27,806 bases of DNA, taken from the NCBI GenBank assembly GCA_026990815.1, contig JALXCS010000044.1, positions 1 to 27,806 of the forward strand, written 5' to 3'. Source of the stretch: Methylomonas sp. GTDB taxonomy: Bacteria > Pseudomonadota > Gammaproteobacteria > Methylococcales > Methylomonadaceae. This document shows, one piece after another, positions 23,226 to 27,806 of this stretch. Made by a program: the position numbers and the translations under genes. The number at the start of each line of letters is the position of its first letter. Within the stretch, counting starts at the first letter, position 1. Under the pieces are notes generated by a model. It was not told the DNA's origin and made no database searches. It was given only the letters and a program-made list of their open reading frames with translations.

Positions 23226-24767
23226 ATGCAATTAAATCCATCTGAAATAAGTGATCTAATTAAAGAAAAAATTAAAGAATTCGAACCTACTGTTGAAACA
23301 CATACTGAAGGAACTGTTGTCAGTGTAACGGATGGGATAGTTCGGGTTCATGGGCTATCAAATGCGATGCAGGGAGAAATGCTTGAATTTCCTGGTGATA
23401 CCTTTGGCATGGCATTAAATCTTGAAAGAGATTCTGTTGGGGCTGTAATTTTAGGTGCTTACACCCATATTTCTGAAGGCGACGCAGTCAAATGTACTGG
23501 GAGGATTTTAGAAGTTCCTGTAGGTGATGAATTGCTTGGCAGGGTTGTTGATGGCTTGGGAAATCCAATTGATGGCAAAGGTACGATTAGGACCAAAAAC
23601 AAGTCGCCAATAGAAAAAATTGCTCCTGGGGTTATTGCCAGACAGTCCGTTGATGAGCCGGTCCAAACTGGATTAAAGTCAATTGATTCCATGATTCCAA
23701 TTGGTCGTGGCCAACGTGAGCTGATCATTGGTGATAGACAAACTGGTAAGACTGCAATTGCTGTTGATGCGATCATTAATCAAAAAGGTACAGGAATTAA
23801 ATGTATTTATGTTGCAATTGGACAAAAACGTTCCTCAGTTGCCAATGTCGTACGGAAACTAGAAGAGCATGGCGCAATGGAGCACACTATTATTGTTTCA
23901 GCGTCGGCCTCTGAATCTGCAGCGATGCAGTTTATTGCTCCTTATACTGGTTGCTCAATGGGGGAATATTTTAGAGATAAAGGCGAAGATGCCTTAATTA
24001 TCTATGATGACCTAACAAAGCAGGCTTGGGCTTATCGTCAAGTATCACTACTTTTACGTCGTCCTCCTGGTCGAGAAGCTTATCCCGGGGACGTGTTTTA
24101 TTTGCATTCACGGTTATTGGAAAGAGCGGCTAGAATTAATGCCGACGAAGTTGGGAAACTTACTAATGGAAAAGTTAAAGGTAAAACTGGTTCTTTAACG
24201 GCTTTACCAATTATTGAAACACAAGGTGGGGATGTCTCAGCGTTTGTACCAACCAACGTAATTTCAATTACAGACGGCCAGATTTTTCTAGAAACCGATT
24301 TGTTTAATGCGGGAATACGTCCTGCTGTCAATGCTGGTTTATCGGTGTCGCGAGTAGGCGGTGCGGCACAAACTAAAATCATCAAAAAATTAGGGGGCGG
24401 TATTCGACTTGATTTAGCTCAATATCGGGAGCTTGCTGCATTCGCTCAATTTGCATCTGATTTAGACGAAAGTACCCGTAAGCAAATTGAGCGTGGCCAG
24501 CGTGTTACGGAACTCATGAAACAAAATCAATATGCGCCAATGTCAATTGCTCAAATGGCAGTTTCGTTATTTGCTGCTAATGAAGGGTTTCTTGATGACG
24601 TTGAAGTTGAAAAAGTAAGAGACTTTGAAGATGCGTTACAAGCTTATATGAAATCAGAACAGGCTAAATTAATGAATGAAATTAATAAGACTGGTGATTT
24701 TAATGACAAAATAAAAGAACAGCTGACAAAAGCTATTGAATCTTTCATTAACTCGCAAAGCTGGTAA
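23226..24767 (+). CDS. atpA: ATP synthase F1 subunit alpha
   Basis: 513 residues, identical in length to E. coli alpha. Walker A is GDRQTGKTA at residues 169-177. The catalytic-interface arginine lies in SVSRVGGAAQT. The N-terminal beta-barrel, the segment ALIIYDDLTKQAWAYRQVS and the C-terminal helical domain are complete. Start ATG 23226 with a GTGAGAA-type ribosome site. It provides non-catalytic nucleotide sites and the arginine finger for beta. Confidence 0.98.
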   Translation: MQLNPSEISDLIKEKIKEFEPTVETHTEGTVVSVTDGIVRVHGLSNAMQGEMLEFPGDTFGMALNLERDSVGAVILGAYTHISEGDAVKCTGRILEVPVGDELLGRVVDGLGNPIDGKGTIRTKNKSPIEKIAPGVIARQSVDEPVQTGLKSIDSMIPIGRGQRELIIGDRQTGKTAIAVDAIINQKGTGIKCIYVAIGQKRSSVANVVRKLEEHGAMEHTIIVSASASESAAMQFIAPYTGCSMGEYFRDKGEDALIIYDDLTKQAWAYRQVSLLLRRPPGREAYPGDVFYLHSRLLERAARINADEVGKLTNGKVKGKTGSLTALPIIETQGGDVSAFVPTNVISITDGQIFLETDLFNAGIRPAVNAGLSVSRVGGAAQTKIIKKLGGGIRLDLAQYRELAAFAQFASDLDESTRKQIERGQRVTELMKQNQYAPMSIAQMAVSLFAANEGFLDDVEVEKVRDFEDALQAYMKSEQAKLMNEINKTGDFNDKIKEQLTKAIESFINSQSW

Positions 24768-24779
24768 AAGGATTATCTA

Positions 24780-25658
24780 ATGGCTGTTGGTAAAGAAATA
24801 CGCACACAGATATCGAGTATTAAAAACACCCAAAAGATTACTCGTGCAATGGAGATGGTCGCTGCGAGTAAAATGCGTAAAACTAAGGATAAAATGGAAA
24901 CAACACGACCTTATTCGAAGAAAATAGGCCAAATTATTAGGCATCTAGCTCATGCAAAGACTGAGTATCAACATCCTTACCTAATTGAAAGAGAAGTTAA
25001 AAGAGTTGGCCTAGTTATGATTTCTTCTGACCGTGGTTTATGTGGAGGTCTAAATTCCAACTTGTTCCGAATGGTGTTAAAGCAACTGTCTCAATGGGAA
25101 AAAACAGGAATTGAAGCAGACTTATGTATTATTGGTGGTAAAGGAGTCGGGTTTTTCACCAGTATTAATGCCAATGTGGTTGCCCAAGCCACAAAAATTG
25201 GTGATACACCTCATTTGGAAGATATTATTGGTGTAATCAAGGTTATGCTGGATGCTTTTGACAATGGTATTATCGACGAATTGTATGTTGTAAGTAATGA
25301 ATTTGTTAATACCATGACGCAGAAACCAATAATGGAAAAACTGGTGCCCGTTACTGCAAACAATGAAGAAAAAGCCAATGAAGAAAGTCCTTTAAGCGGT
25401 CTCTGGGATTATATTTACGAACCTGATGCCAAAGGAGTACTTGATGACTTGCTGGTGAGATATATTGAGTCAATTGTATATCAGGGCTTGGTTGAAAACA
25501 ATGCTTGCGAACAAGCTGCTAGAATGGTTGCAATGAAAAGTGCTTCAGACAATGCGGGTAACCTCATTGATGAGTTGCAATTGGTCTATAACAAAGCACG
25601 ACAAGCCGCGATTACACAAGAGATTTCGGAAATTGTCGCAGGTGCTGCCGCAGTATAA
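24780..25658 (+). CDS. atpG: ATP synthase F1 subunit gamma
   Basis: 292-residue central rotor shaft. The N-terminal helix has the family pattern IRTQISSIKNTQKITRAMEM and VAASKMRK; the Rossmann-like middle carries SSDRGLCGGLNSNLFR; the C-terminal helix has MVAMKSASDNAGNLIDELQL and YNKARQAAITQEISEIVAGA. Length is close to E. coli gamma (287). AGGA precedes the ATG. It is separated from atpD by an unusually long 123-base spacer. Confidence 0.97.
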   Translation: MAVGKEIRTQISSIKNTQKITRAMEMVAASKMRKTKDKMETTRPYSKKIGQIIRHLAHAKTEYQHPYLIEREVKRVGLVMISSDRGLCGGLNSNLFRMVLKQLSQWEKTGIEADLCIIGGKGVGFFTSINANVVAQATKIGDTPHLEDIIGVIKVMLDAFDNGIIDELYVVSNEFVNTMTQKPIMEKLVPVTANNEEKANEESPLSGLWDYIYEPDAKGVLDDLLVRYIESIVYQGLVENNACEQAARMVAMKSASDNAGNLIDELQLVYNKARQAAITQEISEIVAGAAAV

Positions 25659-25684
25659 ATTTTTCAGCAATTTGATTTTATTTA

Positions 25685-25726
25685 AACAGTCAGGTTTTCT
25701 TCAACCTAAATTTAAAGCCTACTGTT
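25685..25726 (+). repeat. Imperfect inverted repeat in the atpG-atpD spacer
   Basis: AACAGT (25685-25690) pairs with ACTGTT (25721-25726), and after a one-base bulge AGG (25692-25694) pairs with CCT (25718-25720), giving nine pairs. An alternative inner hairpin, AGGTT and AACCT around TTCTTC (25692-25707), competes with it. No T run follows, so it is not an intrinsic terminator. It might mark RNA processing or stability control ahead of atpD. Confidence 0.3.
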
Positions 25727-25781
25727 GATTGTTGGAATACCGATAATTAATTTAGATATAAACTATTCAAGAGGACGAACA

Positions 25782-27158
25782 ATGAGTTTGGGGAAAATCG
25801 TTCAAATAATTGGCGCCGTGGTAGATGTTGAATTTCCACGAGAAGCTTTGCCAAAAGTTTATGATGCGCTTAATGTAAAAAATAATGACCTTGTTTTGGA
25901 GGTGCAGCAGCAATTAGGAGATGGAATTGTTAGAACCATAGCAATGGGATCGACTGATGGTTTAAGTCGCGGATTGGATGTTAGTAATACAAGAGAAGCA
26001 ATTGCTGTTCCTGTTGGTCAAGAGACATTAGGACGGATTATGAATGTTTTGGGTGACCCCATTGATGAAAAAGGACCAATCGGTGAAAAAACCAAATGGG
26101 GTATTCATCGGGAAGCGCCTAGTTATGAAGACCAAGCTCCTGCCAATGAATTGCTTGAAACAGGCATAAAAGTTATTGATCTGGTTTGTCCATTTGCCAA
26201 AGGTGGTAAAGTTGGCCTGTTTGGTGGGGCTGGTGTAGGAAAAACTGTAAACATGATGGAGCTGATTCGAAATATTGCAATCGAGCACAGTGGCTTCTCA
26301 GTATTTGCGGGTGTTGGCGAGAGAACTCGTGAAGGGAATGATTTTTATCATGAAATGACTGATTCAAAGGTTATTGATAAGGTTTCCTTGGTTTATGGAC
26401 AAATGAATGAGCCACCTGGAAACAGATTACGTGTTGCCTTGACTGGCTTGACAATGGCAGAATTTTTCCGAGAAGAAGGCCGTGATGTTTTGCTTTTTAT
26501 TGATAATATCTATCGTTATACATTGGCTGGAACTGAAGTTTCTGCGCTTTTAGGTCGGATGCCATCAGCGGTGGGTTATCAGCCTACATTGGCAGAAGAA
26601 ATGGGTGTTCTGCAAGAGCGAATCACTTCGACTAAAACTGGATCTATTACTTCAATTCAGGCTGTATATGTACCTGCAGACGATCTGACTGATCCATCTC
26701 CTGCGACAACTTTTGCTCACTTGGATGCCACTGTGGTGTTGTCACGTCAAATTGCTGAACTAGGTATTTATCCGGCAATAGATCCACTGGATTCCAGTAG
26801 TCGTCAGTTAGACCCATTGGTGATTGGTGAAGAGCACTATAATGTTGCTCGATCTGTGCAAGGAACTTTACAACGCTATAAAGAATTAAGAGACATTATT
26901 GCTATTTTGGGTATGGATGAATTATCTGAAGAGGATAAGTTGATCGTATCCAGAGCACGAAAAATTCAGCGTTTCTTGTCACAACCTTTTTTTGTTGCCG
27001 AAGTATTTACCGGTGCGCCTGGAAAATATGTTTCTCTAAAAGATACCATTGCCGGTTTTAAAGGTATTGTAGCAGGTGAATACGATGATTTACCCGAGCA
27101 GGCTTTTTACATGGTTGGTACTATCGATGAAGCAATCGAAAAAGCAAAAGGGATGTAG
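25782..27158 (+). CDS. atpD: ATP synthase F1 subunit beta
   Basis: 458-residue catalytic subunit. Walker A is GGAGVGKT at residues 148-155. The segment FAGVGERTREGND carries the catalytic glutamate, DVLLFIDNIYRYTLAGTE includes Walker B, and DELSEED, the torque-transmitting motif, is intact in the C-terminal domain. The ATG at 25782 is chosen because it gives the standard MSLGKIVQIIGAVVDVEF beginning and follows a GAGGAC ribosome site; in-frame codons upstream are not a conserved extension. Length is nearly identical to E. coli beta (460). Confidence 0.98.
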   Translation: MSLGKIVQIIGAVVDVEFPREALPKVYDALNVKNNDLVLEVQQQLGDGIVRTIAMGSTDGLSRGLDVSNTREAIAVPVGQETLGRIMNVLGDPIDEKGPIGEKTKWGIHREAPSYEDQAPANELLETGIKVIDLVCPFAKGGKVGLFGGAGVGKTVNMMELIRNIAIEHSGFSVFAGVGERTREGNDFYHEMTDSKVIDKVSLVYGQMNEPPGNRLRVALTGLTMAEFFREEGRDVLLFIDNIYRYTLAGTEVSALLGRMPSAVGYQPTLAEEMGVLQERITSTKTGSITSIQAVYVPADDLTDPSPATTFAHLDATVVLSRQIAELGIYPAIDPLDSSSRQLDPLVIGEEHYNVARSVQGTLQRYKELRDIIAILGMDELSEEDKLIVSRARKIQRFLSQPFFVAEVFTGAPGKYVSLKDTIAGFKGIVAGEYDDLPEQAFYMVGTIDEAIEKAKGM

Positions 27159-27182
27159 TATGAGACTTAAGGGAATTCTAAG

Positions 27183-27605
27183 ATGAGCATGACTATTAAA
27201 GTTGATATTGTTAGTGCGGAAGGGGAAATCTATTCTGGCACAGCAGAAATGGTTTTTGCTCCAGCAGAAATGGGTGAAGTTGGTATTGCACCGCGGCATG
27301 CCCCGTTTATTACTAGATTAAACCCTGGGGAAGTTAGAGTGAAAGTAAATGAAGAGGAGCAATATCCTTTTTATGTTTCAGGAGGGCTACTTGAGGTTCA
27401 GCCCCATCTAGTGACTGTGTTGGCCGACACAGCAATTCGGGCAAAGGATATTGACGAAGCAGCCGCTTTAGAAGCTAAAGCCAAAGCTGAGGAAGCTTTA
27501 CAGGACAAGTCAGGTAAAATTGATTATGCAAAGGCCCAGGCACAGTTACTTGAAGCAATGATGCAACTCAAGACCCTGGACAGACTAAGGAAGAGGGCAA
27601 GGTAG
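27183..27605 (+). CDS. atpC: ATP synthase F1 subunit epsilon
   Basis: 140-residue rotor/inhibitory subunit. The N-terminal beta-sandwich begins MSMTIKVDIVSAEGEIYSG, with GEVGIAPRHAPFITRLNPGE and YVSGGLLEVQPHLVTVLADTA typical of the family. The C-terminal part forms two helices rich in Ala, Lys and Glu. ATG at 27183 with AAGGGA eight bases upstream; a second ATG two codons in is less likely. It is the last gene of the operon and is followed by a terminator. Confidence 0.97.
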   Translation: MSMTIKVDIVSAEGEIYSGTAEMVFAPAEMGEVGIAPRHAPFITRLNPGEVRVKVNEEEQYPFYVSGGLLEVQPHLVTVLADTAIRAKDIDEAAALEAKAKAEEALQDKSGKIDYAKAQAQLLEAMMQLKTLDRLRKRAR

Positions 27606-27622
27606 ACAAGTTTCATGAAAGC

Positions 27623-27655
27623 CCCGGTCACGAATTAGTATTACCAGGTTTTTTT
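27623..27655 (+). terminator. Probable terminator of the ATP synthase operon
   Basis: CCCGGT (27623-27628) and ACCAGG (27643-27648) form five pairs with one C-A mismatch around a 14-base loop, directly followed by seven Ts (27649-27655). It lies 18 bases after atpC. The stem is short, so the confidence is moderate. Confidence 0.5.
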
Positions 27656-27785
27656 ATCTGCATTTCCTTTAAAAAAATAATTCGCAATATAGTACTCAAC
27701 CCACCTTCTAGTATAAAGTTTCATTAAAACATTTACAATATTTACCATTTCAGCTATCCTTTCTCAAAAAAAGTGGAGGTAGCTC

Positions 27786-27806
27786 ATGGCGCGAAAAACC
27801 AAACGA
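27786..27806 (+). CDS. Start of an unidentified gene, cut by window end
   Basis: ATG at 27786 begins MARKTKR and stays open to the window edge. A strong GGAGG ribosome site (27775-27779) lies six bases upstream, which supports a real start. Seven residues cannot identify a family; a basic N-terminus of this kind occurs in TetR/AcrR regulators among others, which is only a hint. It follows the atp terminator, so it is probably a separate transcription unit. Confidence 0.45.

Overview
The window is chromosomal DNA from a gammaproteobacterium of modest G+C content. The core order mnmG-rsmG-parA-parB-atpIBEFHAGDC is the classical gammaproteobacterial chromosome arrangement. An exosortase A gene (xrtA) with its two-component pair prsK/prsR shows that the organism uses the PEP-CTERM/exopolysaccharide surface system. 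These traits fit an environmental gammaproteobacterium, such as a methanotroph of the Methylococcales, but that lineage is my inference and the sequence does not prove it.

Layout. (1) 1-2133, minus strand: end of an Mla-type lipid ABC transporter (ATPase cut by the window edge, plus a STAS-fused permease), then a small Fet4-like membrane protein. (2) 2327-4567, plus strand: a MerR-type promoter/operator, a full-length mercuric reductase, and an unrecognised 164-residue protein. There is no merR, merT or merP in the window. (3) 4842-5323, plus strand: a small secreted helical protein with its own terminator, convergent with the next block. (4) 5352-14215, minus strand: six tightly packed genes read MoxR ATPase, DUF58 protein, TgpA-like transglutaminase, exosortase A, PrsK kinase and PrsR sigma-54 activator. 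(5) 14337-15733, plus strand: a DksA-type zinc-finger protein translationally coupled to a MscS-family channel. (6) 15635-15889, minus strand: a small basic protein resembling the ribosome-rescue factor ArfA. Its reading frame contains a 15-bp perfect hairpin just after the basic motif, the arrangement by which arfA makes non-stop mRNA. (7) 16013-20126, plus strand: mnmG, rsmG, parA and parB. (8) 20127-20628: a gene-poor stretch with apparent transposase debris. (9) 20629-27655, plus strand: promoter, complete nine-gene F1Fo ATP synthase operon and terminator. (10) 27786-end: first seven codons of another gene.

How the parts work together. Region 4 may link a MoxR/DUF58/transglutaminase module to the exosortase machinery that cleaves PEP-CTERM proteins, with PrsK/PrsR as the expected transcriptional controller. 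Region 6 is the most interesting item: tail-to-tail overlap with the mscS gene lets one hairpin serve as the end of mscS and as an in-frame truncation signal for the rescue-factor-like gene. Several junctions use NTGA overlaps with TTG or GTG starts, so translational coupling is a recurring theme. No tRNA, rRNA, CRISPR array or intact insertion sequence was seen.
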